From assembly GCA_038217425.1 (NCBI GenBank), contig JBBQPM010000008.1, positions 1 through 64,000 of the forward strand: 64,000 bases of DNA, given 5' to 3'. The notes beneath the pieces were generated by a model. That model was given only the letters and a program-made list of their open reading frames with translations. It did not search any database and was not told where the DNA came from. Shown one piece after another: positions 8,269 to 16,780 of this stretch (position 1 is its first letter; each line of letters begins with the position of its first letter). Both the position numbers and the translations under genes were made by a program. The stretch comes from JAIEPT01 sp038217425. Its GTDB lineage: Bacteria; Planctomycetota; Planctomycetia; Gemmatales; Gemmataceae.

Positions 8269-10371
8269 GTGGCGCATCCCGATCCGAGCGTGGAACAAAT
8301 CGAGCAGGCGCGTCGGCGCATCAACGAACTCGCCAACGAGATCGCGGTGCTCTCCGAAGATCAGCACATCACCGCCGCCGACTATTACGCGGGCTTTCTC
8401 GAACGCCTGATGCAGGCGATCGCCGCCCCCGCCGGCGCCGTCTGGATTCGCACGCCTCAGGGGAATCTCACGCTCCAGTATCAAATCAACATGCGCAACG
8501 TCGGTCTGGAGCGCTCCCCGCAGACCCGGCAAATGCACGACGAACTGCTCCGCACGATCATCACCAACAGCCAGCCGCGCATCGTGGCGCCGCAGAGCAG
8601 TATGGGCTCCGCCGACGGCCAGGCGCTCGGCGCCGGCAACCCCACCGACTTCGTTTGCCTCCTGGCCCCCATCGTCTACGACAAAGAAGTCGTCGGCATC
8701 GTCGAAATCTGGCAAGACCCCAACCGTGGCCGAGAAGCGCAGAACGGCTTCCTGCAGTTCGTCGTCCGCATGGCCGTCCTCGCCTCGAACTTCACGCGCA
8801 ACTTTCGCCTGCGGCAAATCTCCGGCCAGCAACAAGTCTGGATCCAGCTCGAAGCCTTCGCACGTCAAATTCACGGCAGCCTCAAACCGTCGGAAGTCGC
8901 GTATCAGATCGCCAACGAAGGCCGTCGACTCCTCGAGGCCGACCGCGTTAGCATCGCACTGCGACAACCGCGCACCACGGTCATCGCCATTAGCGGCGCC
9001 GACGTCGTCGAGAAGCGTTCGAGCCTGGTACAGCTCATGCGCGATCTCTTCGAAGCCGTCATCGAATGGGGCGAGCGCCTGGTCTACGCCGGCAAGAAAG
9101 ACGACACGCTGCCGCCGAAGGTGTTGGCGGCGCTCGACGAATATCTGAACGAGAGCAACAGCAAGTTTCTGGTGCTGCAACCGCTGGTCGACGAGCGCGA
9201 CGTGAAGGCGAAGACGCTAGCGCGCTCGGCGCTGTTGGTCGAGACGTTCGAATCGACAGTGGAGCCGGAGCAGCAGCTGGCGCGGATGGAGATCGTCGCC
9301 CGGCACGCCTCGTCCGCGCTCTACAACGCCAACGAGTACAACCGTATCCCGATGCGCTTCCTGTGGCTGCCGCTCGCCAAGATTCAGGACGGGTTGGGAG
9401 GCAAAGCCAAGGCGATCATCACGCTCGTTCTCACGCTGATTATCGGCCTGGCGCTGGCGATGGTCTTCGTCCCTTACCAGCTCCGCATCGAGGCCAAGGG
9501 GCAGCTCCTCCCCACGATCCGGCACAAGCTCTACGCACCGTTCTCAGGACAGGTGCAGATCATCCCCGAGAAGATCAAGCAGGGAGCCAAGATCAATTCC
9601 AGGGAAGAACTCCTCACGCTCTACGACCCCGACCTGGCCCGGCAAATGATCTTGCTGATCTCCGAAATGCAGGCCGCCGACAAGCGCAAACGCGACCTCG
9701 ACGGCGCCTCGGGGGATTCCGACACGCGCACCTCGCTCAGCCGTTTCGAAGCCGACAGCACCTTCCGCGCCAAGCAGGCGGAGGTCCAGGATCTGCTTCG
9801 CAAGACCAAGGGCACCACCGCCGACCCGGGCCATTTCAAGGCGCTCGCCCCCGAACTCAGGCCGCAGAAGATCGGACTCATCCTCGATTCCGACATCAAG
9901 GAAAACCTGCAAAACAAACAGATCAAACCCAACGAGCCGCTCCTCCGCATCGGCGAGATCAGCGAAGGTGAAATCAGCCTCGCCGACTGGGAGATCGAAC
10001 TCAAGATCCCGCAGAAGCACGTCGGTCAGGTCCTCAAGGCGTTCCTCCGCGAAAAGAAGGAGGAGCTGGACGTCGACATCTTGCTCGTCAGCGATCCGAC
10101 CAAGACCTTCAAGGGAAGGCTGCATCGCGACAAGATCGCCAAGCAAGCGATCGCCAGCCGGGACGACTTCACGGAGACGGAACCGGTGGTGGTCGCCAAG
10201 GTGCGCGTGAGCGGCGCGGAGATTCCCAAGAAGAGCGAGCTGCCGCGGGAATTGATCCTGGCGGGGACCGAAGTGCATGCCCGCATCCGCTGTGGACGGC
10301 ACTCGATGGGGTATTCGCTCTTTTATGGCGTCTGGGAGTTTTTGTACGAGAAGGTGATCTTCTTCTTTTGA
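8269..10371 (+). CDS. GAF-domain protein fused to HlyD-type membrane adaptor
   Basis: The GTG at 8269 gives about 700 residues. The in-frame extension back to 7954 would run through the REP-like repeat and is rejected. Residues 20-160 form a GAF-like domain (AAPAGAVWIRTPQGNLTLQY, VCLLAPIVYDKEVVGIVEIW). A second GAF-like domain spans about 185-340. One membrane helix lies at about 378-400 (IITLVLTLIIGLALAMVFVP). It is followed at once by a barrel-sandwich half typical of HlyD adaptors (YQLRIEAKGQLLPTIRHKLY, APFSGQVQII), a helical stretch, and a beta-barrel end. The chain would place sensing GAF domains in the cytoplasm and an adaptor in the periplasm. The next gene encodes a second adaptor, so the two may form one complex. 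No ABC or RND transporter and no M50 protease lies beside them. Confidence 0.82.
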   Translation: MAHPDPSVEQIEQARRRINELANEIAVLSEDQHITAADYYAGFLERLMQAIAAPAGAVWIRTPQGNLTLQYQINMRNVGLERSPQTRQMHDELLRTIITNSQPRIVAPQSSMGSADGQALGAGNPTDFVCLLAPIVYDKEVVGIVEIWQDPNRGREAQNGFLQFVVRMAVLASNFTRNFRLRQISGQQQVWIQLEAFARQIHGSLKPSEVAYQIANEGRRLLEADRVSIALRQPRTTVIAISGADVVEKRSSLVQLMRDLFEAVIEWGERLVYAGKKDDTLPPKVLAALDEYLNESNSKFLVLQPLVDERDVKAKTLARSALLVETFESTVEPEQQLARMEIVARHASSALYNANEYNRIPMRFLWLPLAKIQDGLGGKAKAIITLVLTLIIGLALAMVFVPYQLRIEAKGQLLPTIRHKLYAPFSGQVQIIPEKIKQGAKINSREELLTLYDPDLARQMILLISEMQAADKRKRDLDGASGDSDTRTSLSRFEADSTFRAKQAEVQDLLRKTKGTTADPGHFKALAPELRPQKIGLILDSDIKENLQNKQIKPNEPLLRIGEISEGEISLADWEIELKIPQKHVGQVLKAFLREKKEELDVDILLVSDPTKTFKGRLHRDKIAKQAIASRDDFTETEPVVVAKVRVSGAEIPKKSELPRELILAGTEVHARIRCGRHSMGYSLFYGVWEFLYEKVIFFF

Positions 10372-10384
10372 TCCAACGTCCGAC

Positions 10385-10414
10385 ATTCGTTTGGCGCTTC
10401 CATGCGAGCGCCAA
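10385..10414. repeat. Short inverted repeat before the WD40-adaptor gene
   Basis: TTGGCGCT at 10391-10398 pairs with AGCGCCAA at 10407-10414 across 8 bases. Related TTTAGCGCT/TTTGGCGCT words occur near 16680 and 31946. It lies between the two adaptor genes and could attenuate transcription between them. Confidence 0.5.
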
Positions 10415-10443
10415 GCGGGGACCACTGCACAAGGAATCCGATC

Positions 10444-12543
10444 ATGGGACGTTTCTTTCTGATCCTGCTTTTGGGCGCCGGCGTCGTCGTCGGCTACGGA
10501 TACCTGAACGGCTGGTTCCCCAGCGATCAACCGCTCGATGGGTCCGAAAATAACACGCAAGGCGGCGACGGTCCCACGCAGACCGCGACCAAACCGGTCC
10601 CCGACGACCTGGGCGAATCCCTCTACGCGCCGCAGCCGCTCGCCAAGCTCCCCGTGATCGAAGGCGCCGGCCGGGATCCCGTCGTGATTCCGGGCGTGTT
10701 CGATTCGGTCACCAAGAGCGAGATTTCGCCGCCGATGGGGGGCAAGATTTTGTTCATCGGCACGGAGGTTCCGGAGGGAGTTCTGCAAGTGGGGGGCATC
10801 GCGCCGTTCTTCCAGGACGATTTCCAGTACGCCACCATCAATCAGGGCGGCCGCGACATCTTCAAGATGTTCAAGCCGTTGCTCGAAGGTCAAAAGGTCG
10901 GCGAGGGGCAAATGCTGGTGCAGATCGATCCCTCCAAGGCCACCAACAATCGCCGAGAGAAGTCGGTGAAAGTCGCCGCCGCGGTCGCGGAACGCGAAGC
11001 CGCTCAGAAGATCGAGATCGTGGCCATGCAGTTCCTGAAAACCGACCAACAGCTCTACCAGAACAAAACGATCGCCGAGCGTCAGTACCGCGAATCGGAA
11101 TTGACGCACACGAAGACGCGTGCGGAACTAATCTCGAAGATGGAGGGCGTCAAGGCGGCCGAGATCGAACTCAACTCCGCCGAGATCATCTTCAACGAAC
11201 ATCAGCTCATCAACCGCATCAACGTCACCTACAGCATCATCCGCTCGGTCATCAAAAACGCCGGCGACGGCGTCAAGGATTTCGAGCCGATCATGCATCT
11301 GCAGTCCCCGTACAAACTGATGGCCGTCGGCTTCGTCGAAGCCGAACGCGACATCCAGAAGGGCGCCAAGGTCCGTCTGGAACCAATCCTCGATCTCGCT
11401 CCCGACCGCAGCCTACGGACGCACGCCGGCGAAATCACCTGCGTCGCCATCGATCAGGAAAATCGCTTCCTCACCGGCAGCATCGATCGCGAGGTTCACG
11501 TCTGGAATCGCGGCAGCTCGCAGCCGATCTTCGTGCTGCGCCACACCCACGCCGTCCGTTCCATCGCCTGCAGTCCGCTCGGCAGCAAGGATAATTGGTG
11601 CGTCGTCGGCGCCTCCGACGGCGAGTTCACCGTCTGGGAACTCGGCAAGGACTCGTTCAAAGCGCTCGCCAAGTTCAAACTGCATAGCGACGGCGTCACC
11701 GCGCTCGCCTTCAGCCCCGACGGGCAGTACTTCGCCAGCGGCGGCGGTGACGGCAAAATCGTCCTCTTCGAAAAAACCGACTCAGGCCCCAAACTCAAGT
11801 ACGCCCTCTCCGACTCCCCGCATACCGGCGTCATCACCTCGCTCCACTTCACGCCCCAGGCCCGGCTCGTCTCCGCCTCCCGCGATCTCACCCTCCGCGT
11901 CTGGAAGCTGCAAAAGAACGGCGCCCGGCTCGATAAGATCGGCAACGAAGACTGGATCATCGGCGGTCGCACCGGCACCGTCCCCCAGATCGGCGTCTCC
12001 GCCGACGGCCGCTGGATCCTCCGCGAGCAAGGCAAATCCCTGCAGTTCATCGACGGCGAATCGGGCAACACCATCATGACCATGCAAAACCCCAGCGACG
12101 CCGTCCCCTTCGAAACGCTCGCCACGTTCTCTCCCGTGAACCGGAGCAAGCCCGGCAGCGCCATGATGCTCACCGCCGGCGCCTCCGAAGGACGTCTGCA
12201 GCTCTGGCAAGCGCCCGAGAACGCCAGCAAGCGCGGCTTCGAAATCCGTCAGTTCGTGACCAAGGAACGCTCGTCGGTGACCTCCGCCGCGTTCGCCTGG
12301 CCCGACGCCAGCGGCGAAATCCCGTTCGCGATCTCGGGCACCAAGGACGGCGTCGTCTACGTCTGGAGCGTGCCGCCCACGAGTGAGATTCAAAGTCAGC
12401 GCATCGAGAATTGCGTGGTGAAGAAGATCAGCCCGAACGTCGACAATCGCCAGGTGCAGATCGGCGTGGAAATCACGAACGCGGACGGCAAGCTCACGCC
12501 GGGCCGACCGGTGACGATCGTCATCCTGCCCGAAGCGCGGTAG
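10444..12543 (+). CDS. HlyD-type membrane fusion protein with an inserted WD40 propeller
   Basis: A 699-residue protein from the ATG at 10444 (MGRFFLILLLGAGVVVGYGY), which gives a clean N-terminal membrane anchor; an ATG at 10402 is less likely. Residues 90-165 form a lipoyl/barrel-sandwich half. A coiled-coil hairpin follows (AAVAEREAAQKIEIVAMQFL to KMEGVKAAEIELNSAEIIFN), then the first beta-barrel strand pair (LMAVGFVEAERDIQKGAKV). From about residue 325 to 645 the chain becomes a WD40 propeller (GEITCVAIDQENRFLTGSID, GVTALAFSPDGQYFASGGGD, VSASRDLTLRVWKL). It then returns to barrel-type sequence ending ADGKLTPGRPVTIVILPEA. The propeller therefore appears inserted in the adaptor barrel. It should act in the periplasm, probably with the upstream GAF-adaptor. 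The transported substrate is unknown. Confidence 0.85.
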   Translation: MGRFFLILLLGAGVVVGYGYLNGWFPSDQPLDGSENNTQGGDGPTQTATKPVPDDLGESLYAPQPLAKLPVIEGAGRDPVVIPGVFDSVTKSEISPPMGGKILFIGTEVPEGVLQVGGIAPFFQDDFQYATINQGGRDIFKMFKPLLEGQKVGEGQMLVQIDPSKATNNRREKSVKVAAAVAEREAAQKIEIVAMQFLKTDQQLYQNKTIAERQYRESELTHTKTRAELISKMEGVKAAEIELNSAEIIFNEHQLINRINVTYSIIRSVIKNAGDGVKDFEPIMHLQSPYKLMAVGFVEAERDIQKGAKVRLEPILDLAPDRSLRTHAGEITCVAIDQENRFLTGSIDREVHVWNRGSSQPIFVLRHTHAVRSIACSPLGSKDNWCVVGASDGEFTVWELGKDSFKALAKFKLHSDGVTALAFSPDGQYFASGGGDGKIVLFEKTDSGPKLKYALSDSPHTGVITSLHFTPQARLVSASRDLTLRVWKLQKNGARLDKIGNEDWIIGGRTGTVPQIGVSADGRWILREQGKSLQFIDGESGNTIMTMQNPSDAVPFETLATFSPVNRSKPGSAMMLTAGASEGRLQLWQAPENASKRGFEIRQFVTKERSSVTSAAFAWPDASGEIPFAISGTKDGVVYVWSVPPTSEIQSQRIENCVVKKISPNVDNRQVQIGVEITNADGKLTPGRPVTIVILPEAR

Positions 12544-12630
12544 GAGCCCGCGGCGCAAGCAAGGATCGGACGCAATCAGAGCCCGCAGCGCAAGCAAGGT
12601 ACAATCAATCCTTGCTTGCGCTGCGGGCTC
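12544..12630. repeat. Repeat cluster AGCCCGCAGCGCAAGCAAGG (two direct, one inverted)
   Basis: A 21-base unit occurs at 12544-12564 (one mismatch), at 12579-12599, and inverted at 12610-12630. The last two form a perfect 21-bp stem over a 10-base loop. The same unit forms a stem at 28548-28599. The block starts on the base after the TAG of the WD40-adaptor gene and ends 4 bases before the stop of the convergent 98-residue gene, so it fills the intergenic gap and may end both transcripts. Confidence 0.88.
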
Positions 12631-12634
12631 TGCA

Positions 12635-12931
12635 TTACGCCGCGTTCTTGCGCGGTAGCGCGGGGCTCTCGCTGAGCACTGTTTCGCCGAAGCGTTCGCC
12701 GACCGCGTCATAGAAGATGATGCGATTCTCTTCACCGGCCCAGACGGCGTAGTTCTTGAGTAGGCGCGGCCCGTTCACCTGAAAGAAGATGCCGCACGGC
12801 TTGTTTCGTTGCAGCAAGATCGACTGCTGCAGCGGCGTCTGCTGAGGATCGAGTTGATCCTTGCCGCACAGGACCTGGTGGATGTGTTCGCGCAATAGTT
12901 CCATCGTGGGCAGACAACGCACGTCGCGCAT
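12635..12931 (-). CDS. Small conserved-looking hypothetical protein
   Basis: A 98-residue protein (MRDVRCLPTMELLREHIHQV, then KPCGIFFQVNGPRLLKNYAV and NRIIFYDAVGERFGETVL). Alternating hydrophobic strands and a compact globular composition suggest a real alpha/beta protein. The ATG at 12904 (MELLREHIHQV) is an alternative start. It is convergent with the WD40-adaptor gene across a palindromic repeat and lies upstream of nothing co-transcribed. I do not recognise a family and assign no function. Confidence rests on the fold-like sequence and on its stop sitting at the edge of the repeat. Confidence 0.6.
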   Translation of the reverse strand: MRDVRCLPTMELLREHIHQVLCGKDQLDPQQTPLQQSILLQRNKPCGIFFQVNGPRLLKNYAVWAGEENRIIFYDAVGERFGETVLSESPALPRKNAA

Positions 12932-13041
12932 GGAGAGATCTCAAAGGGGCTGGCTCAGGGAAGCAGTACCCCAAAGATCGGACGGCGCAGCGAAGTTTAT
13001 CGAGCGCGAATCGGCGCCGCGGCATTTCTCGTGAGCCGGTC

Positions 13042-13518
13042 CTACCAGATGTGCAGCTGACGCAGCCCTTCATAGCAGACGATGCCGACGGCCGTCGACA
13101 GGTTGAGACTGCGGACTTTGCCGGCCGGCATGGGAATAACGAACGTTCGGCCCGTATAGCGCTGCAGCACTTCGGCCGGCAGCCCGCGCGATTCGGGCCC
13201 GAACAACAACCCGTCGCCCCGCTGAAAGGCGTGACTGGTATAAGCCTTTTCCCCATGCGAGCTGAAGCAGACGAGCCGCCCCAGGTCGCGGCCTTCGCTC
13301 GTCCAGACGTTCTCGAATGCCTCAAGCGATTCGTGCCGATGGACGTCGACCGCGTGCCAGTAATCGAGGCCGGCGCGTTTCAGCGATTTGTCGTCGATGC
13401 GAAAGCCGAGTTTGCCGATGAGATGCAGCCGCGCCCCGGTCGCGGCGCAGAGCCGGGCAATGTTCCCCGTGTTGGGCGGAATCTCCGGCTCCCATAAAGC
13501 AATGTGCAGCGGCGGCAT
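13042..13518 (-). CDS. trmL: tRNA (cytidine/uridine-34 2'-O)-methyltransferase, TrmL type
   Basis: A 158-residue minimal SpoU/TrmD-fold (SPOUT) methyltransferase, the usual TrmL length. It starts MPPLHIALWEPEIPPNTGNI with the family's EPEIPxNTGNIARLCAATG block, then HLIGKLGFRIDDKSLKRAGLDYW. The knot motifs are LLFGPESRGLPAEVL and VIPMPAGKVRSLNLSTAVGI. The RSLNLS motif and lack of an RNA-binding extension point to TrmL, which methylates the wobble ribose of tRNA-Leu. The ATG at 13518 is preferred over upstream in-frame codons because it starts directly at the first conserved strand. It is divergent from the DUF1549 gene with about 100 bases between them. Confidence 0.93.
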   Translation of the reverse strand: MPPLHIALWEPEIPPNTGNIARLCAATGARLHLIGKLGFRIDDKSLKRAGLDYWHAVDVHRHESLEAFENVWTSEGRDLGRLVCFSSHGEKAYTSHAFQRGDGLLFGPESRGLPAEVLQRYTGRTFVIPMPAGKVRSLNLSTAVGIVCYEGLRQLHIW

Positions 13519-13619
13519 CCGTTTTTCCAAATCGCAAAAATTACCACTGGCGAAACGCACCCTTCCTCGGTTAAGATACGAGTCCCCCCAAGGATCGTGC
13601 CCTCTCGGAGATCCCACCC

Positions 13620-15215
13620 GTGCGATGTCTCGCCTCAGTTATGACTGCGCTGCTCGCCGCCGACTGCCTCTGTGCGGAAGTCCCCGCGCTTGCCAAGGCT
13701 ATCGATCAGGCCATTCAGAAACGTCTCGATCAAGAGAAGATCCCCGCTTCGCCGCGGGCCGCCGACGCCGAGTTCCTGCGCCGCGTCTATCTCGATCTCA
13801 CCGGCCGCATTCCGACCTATGATCAGGCGGTTGCTTTTCTCGACAGTGATTCCGCGAACAAGCGGGCGGAACTCATCGACGAACTGCTCGCTCGCAGGGA
13901 GTTTGGTTGGCACCTGGCCAATCACTGGCGCGAACTCATCGTCGATCGCGGCGCCGAGAATATCGGCCAGGCGCGCGAGAATTCCTGGGCGTTCATCACC
14001 TGGCTCGAAGCCGGCATCAATAGCGAACGCGGCTGGGATCAGATCGTCCGCGACATCCTGACGGCCGAGGGCGAAGTGAAGACGAACCCGGCCGGGACGT
14101 TCATTCTCGCCAATCGCATGGGCGTTTTTCCGAAGCCGGAAGAAATGACTGGCATGACGGGCCGACTCTTCATGGGCATCAACCTTCGCTGCGCTCAGTG
14201 CCACGATCATCCGTATGTCGAGACGTGGACGCAGGACGACTTCTGGGGCGTGGCGGCATTCTTCAGCCAGGTCCGCGATCACAACCTGGGCGGCGACAAC
14301 TCCGCGCGGGCGCCGATGTATTTCGAGAAGGCGATGGAGGATCCCAAGAAGCTCAAGAGTTACGCGGGAGCCCAGAAACGCAACGGCATCATCCCCGCCG
14401 AGCCCGGTCCGCAGATCGCCGTCCCCAAGGGGAGCGATCCGAACGCCACCCTGAAAATGGTGAAGGCCAAATTCTTTCTCGACAAGGAACCGAAGCTCGC
14501 CGTCGAAGGCCCGTATCGCAAGGCCCTCGCCGACTGGCTCACCGCGAAAGACAATCCTTACTTCGCCAGGGCCACGGTCAACCGCCTGTGGGCCCATTTC
14601 TTCGCCCGCGGCCTGATCCCCGCACTGGACGACGCCCGGCCCGATCAACCCGCGTCGCACCCCGAATTGCTCGCCCTGCTCGAAAAAGAATTCAAGGCCG
14701 GCGGCTTCCAACTCAAGCCGATCGTGCGCGCCCTCTGCAACAGCGACGCCTACCAGCGCACCAGCAAGCCCCTGGCCGGCAACGCCCAGGATCAGACGCT
14801 GTTCAGCAGGCAATCGCTGCGTCTCCTGACGTCGGACCAGGTGATCGACGCCCTCGCCATCGCCATGGGCCGAAATCCGACGGAAGGCAAAAACCGCGAC
14901 CAGCAAACCGCCCCCTTCGCAACCAGCAAGGCCGACGGCGATCCGAAGGAATTCAGCCACGGCGTGCAGCAGACGCTCCTGCTCATGAACGGCGGCATCA
15001 CCGGCCAGACGCCCAACAACTTCGGCAAGCTGACGGTCGGCAAGAGCAAGGAAGTCGCCATCACGAACTTGTACCTGGCCGTCCTGTCGCGTCGGCCGCG
15101 CAGCGAGGAACTGGAGCGAGCCTTGACCTACGTGCAAGATGCTCCGCCGAATGAGGGAACCCGGGACGTTTTCTGGGCCCTCGTGAATTCTGCGGAGTTC
15201 ATCTTTAACCGTTAG
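13620..15215 (+). CDS. DUF1549/DUF1553 (PSCyt2-PSD1) family protein
   Basis: A 531-residue protein with a GTG start and a short leader (VRCLASVMTALLAADCLCAE). The DUF1549 domain spans about 20-225 (AEFLRRVYLDLTGRIPTYDQ) and carries the CxxCH-like RCAQCHDHPYVETWTQDDFW. DUF1553 spans about 285-525 (ADWLTAKDNPYFARATVNRL, WAHFFARGLI, QRTSKPLAGN). Many family members carry an N-terminal heme domain that this one lacks. It is followed by a Tat-exported DUF1501 protein, the standard planctomycete pairing. The gene ends 5 bases before a palindrome pair. Biochemical role unknown. Confidence 0.9.
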   Translation: MRCLASVMTALLAADCLCAEVPALAKAIDQAIQKRLDQEKIPASPRAADAEFLRRVYLDLTGRIPTYDQAVAFLDSDSANKRAELIDELLARREFGWHLANHWRELIVDRGAENIGQARENSWAFITWLEAGINSERGWDQIVRDILTAEGEVKTNPAGTFILANRMGVFPKPEEMTGMTGRLFMGINLRCAQCHDHPYVETWTQDDFWGVAAFFSQVRDHNLGGDNSARAPMYFEKAMEDPKKLKSYAGAQKRNGIIPAEPGPQIAVPKGSDPNATLKMVKAKFFLDKEPKLAVEGPYRKALADWLTAKDNPYFARATVNRLWAHFFARGLIPALDDARPDQPASHPELLALLEKEFKAGGFQLKPIVRALCNSDAYQRTSKPLAGNAQDQTLFSRQSLRLLTSDQVIDALAIAMGRNPTEGKNRDQQTAPFATSKADGDPKEFSHGVQQTLLLMNGGITGQTPNNFGKLTVGKSKEVAITNLYLAVLSRRPRSEELERALTYVQDAPPNEGTRDVFWALVNSAEFIFNR

Positions 15216-15219
15216 CCGG

Positions 15220-15361
15220 CCGGTAGGCCAGACACTCTGTCTGGCCCTCGCAGGTTGCGACACGGATGAGGATTTGTTACCGAATAAAGTGTTTCGACGA
15301 ACTTGTGGAATTGGATTCAATGACGCGCGGGTTCGGCCAGACAAAGTGTCTGGCCTACCGG
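15220..15361. repeat. REP-like inverted pair, GTAG-GCCAGACA family
   Basis: Arms 15220-15246 and 15335-15361 are reverse complements over 27 bases with one mismatch, separated by 88 bases. Each arm has the tetranucleotide GTAG followed by a self-complementary core, GCCAGACACTCTGTCTGGC in the left one. This is the layout of REP elements arranged as a BIME. It occupies nearly the whole gap between the DUF1549 and DUF1501 genes. Confidence 0.85.
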
Positions 15362-15379
15362 CAAAATAGGAGATGCCCG

Positions 15380-16663
15380 ATGACTTCGCTGAACAAACTT
15401 GTGAGCCCGCAATCGCGGCGCGATTTCCTCAAACTCGCCGCCGTCGGCGCCGTCGGCGGCAGCGCCGGCGGTTGGCTCGACGTCGTCGCCCAAAAAGCGT
15501 ACGCCCAACAGCTGGCGCGGCAGGCCAAGGCCAAGGCGTGCATCGTCCTCTTCATGAGCGGCGGCCCCGCCCACACCTACACCTTCGACTTCAAGAGCGG
15601 CGATCGCTGCTGCCCCTATAGCTCCATCGCCACCTCGACCCCCGGCATCGCCGTCAGCGAGTATATGCCGCACATCGCCCGGCAAATGCACCATCTCGCC
15701 CTGGTCCGCGGCATGTCGACCGCCATCGCCGACCACGAGCCGGCGCACTACCTCATGCGGACCGGCTTCCAACAACTGGGGGGCGTCAACCATCCCCACA
15801 TGGGCGCCATCGCCGCCACCGAACTCGTCGCCGAGAACACCGGCATGCCCAACTTCGTCCTCATCAAACCGGGCTCCGGCGGCCTCAACGGCGCCAGCGG
15901 CGGCTTCCTCGGACCCGCCGCCCGTCCCCTCATCCTCCGCGACGTCACCCAGGGCATCGCCAACCTCAACCCGCAAGGCAGCGCCGAACAACTCCAGCGC
16001 CGCACCGGCTTGCTGCAAGGCATGGATCAGAGCTTCCTCGACGATTACCAGGCCGAGGCGATTCGCTCGCGCATCGCCAACTATCGCCGCGCCGCCCAGC
16101 TCATGGACCTCGACAAGGCCCGCACCGCCTTCCGCACCGATCTCGAACCGCAGCACGTTCGCAACCTGTACGGCGACTCGCTTTTCGGCCGGCAGTGCCT
16201 CGGCGCCCGCAGACTCGTCGAGGCGGGCGTCAAGTACGTCGAAGTGATGCACCCCGCCTACTGGGACACGCACGGCGGCGCCGCCAACGGCCAACGCACG
16301 CTCACGCAAGTTCTCGATCGGCCCATGGGCGCCCTTCTCGAAGATCTCCACCTGCGCGGTTTGCTCGAGGAAACGCTGGTCGTCTGGATGGGCGAATTCG
16401 GCCGCGATTCGACCGGGAACGATCACTACGCGAAAGCCTGGACGACGTGCTTCGCCGGCGCCGGCGTTCGCGGCGGACGCGTCATCGGCCGAACCGATCG
16501 CCGCGGCATGACCGTTGAGGATCGTCCCGTCAGCGTCGCCGACTTCGGCAGCACCATCTTCAAGACGCTCGGCATCGACTATACCAAACGCAACAACGTC
16601 GCCGGCCGGCCCATCGGCCTGGTCGACGAACATCCCAGCCCCGTCGACGAGCTGTTCGCGTAA
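15380..16663 (+). CDS. DUF1501 family protein, Tat-exported
   Basis: A 427-residue protein from the ATG at 15380, preceded by ATAGGAGA. The leader MTSLNKLVSPQSRRDFLKLA is a classic twin-arginine motif with a hydrophobic core ending AYAQ. The body matches DUF1501 (CIVLFMSGGPAHTYTFDFKS, MSTAIADHEPAHYLMRTGF, VVWMGEFGRDSTGNDHYAKA, GGRVIGRTDRRGMTVEDRPV). The family has an alkaline-phosphatase/sulfatase-like fold by published annotation, but activity is unproven. It is transcribed after the DUF1549 gene, with a REP-like pair between them. A secreted complex or pathway for the pair is inference. Confidence 0.92.
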   Translation: MTSLNKLVSPQSRRDFLKLAAVGAVGGSAGGWLDVVAQKAYAQQLARQAKAKACIVLFMSGGPAHTYTFDFKSGDRCCPYSSIATSTPGIAVSEYMPHIARQMHHLALVRGMSTAIADHEPAHYLMRTGFQQLGGVNHPHMGAIAATELVAENTGMPNFVLIKPGSGGLNGASGGFLGPAARPLILRDVTQGIANLNPQGSAEQLQRRTGLLQGMDQSFLDDYQAEAIRSRIANYRRAAQLMDLDKARTAFRTDLEPQHVRNLYGDSLFGRQCLGARRLVEAGVKYVEVMHPAYWDTHGGAANGQRTLTQVLDRPMGALLEDLHLRGLLEETLVVWMGEFGRDSTGNDHYAKAWTTCFAGAGVRGGRVIGRTDRRGMTVEDRPVSVADFGSTIFKTLGIDYTKRNNVAGRPIGLVDEHPSPVDELFA

Positions 16664-16675
16664 TCCGCCTGTCCT

Positions 16676-16713
16676 CGTTTAGCGCTCGCAGAATCCCACG
16701 CGAGCGCTAAACG
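16676..16713. terminator. Inverted repeat, possible terminator after the DUF1501 gene
   Basis: CGTTTAGCGCTCGC at 16676-16689 pairs perfectly with GCGAGCGCTAAACG at 16700-16713 over a 10-base loop. It starts 13 bases after the DUF1501 stop and is followed by AATTTCCC, only a weak U-tract. It may be a terminator or another small palindromic repeat; related AGCGCT words occur at 10391 and 31946. Confidence 0.5.
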
Positions 16714-16780
16714 AATTTCCCACGCTTGACGCATTTCTCGCCCTCTGCAAAATAGCCGATGCCCAACCCGGAGCGCACCG

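Noticed and set aside
12411..12713. 100-codon plus-strand frame over the end of the WD40-adaptor gene
   Set aside because: It is out of frame with the real gene and continues through the repeat block.
13635..15344. Long minus-strand frame opposite the DUF1549 gene
   Set aside because: The plus strand encodes the recognisable DUF1549/DUF1553 protein. The opposite frame has no family motif and runs into the REP-like pair.
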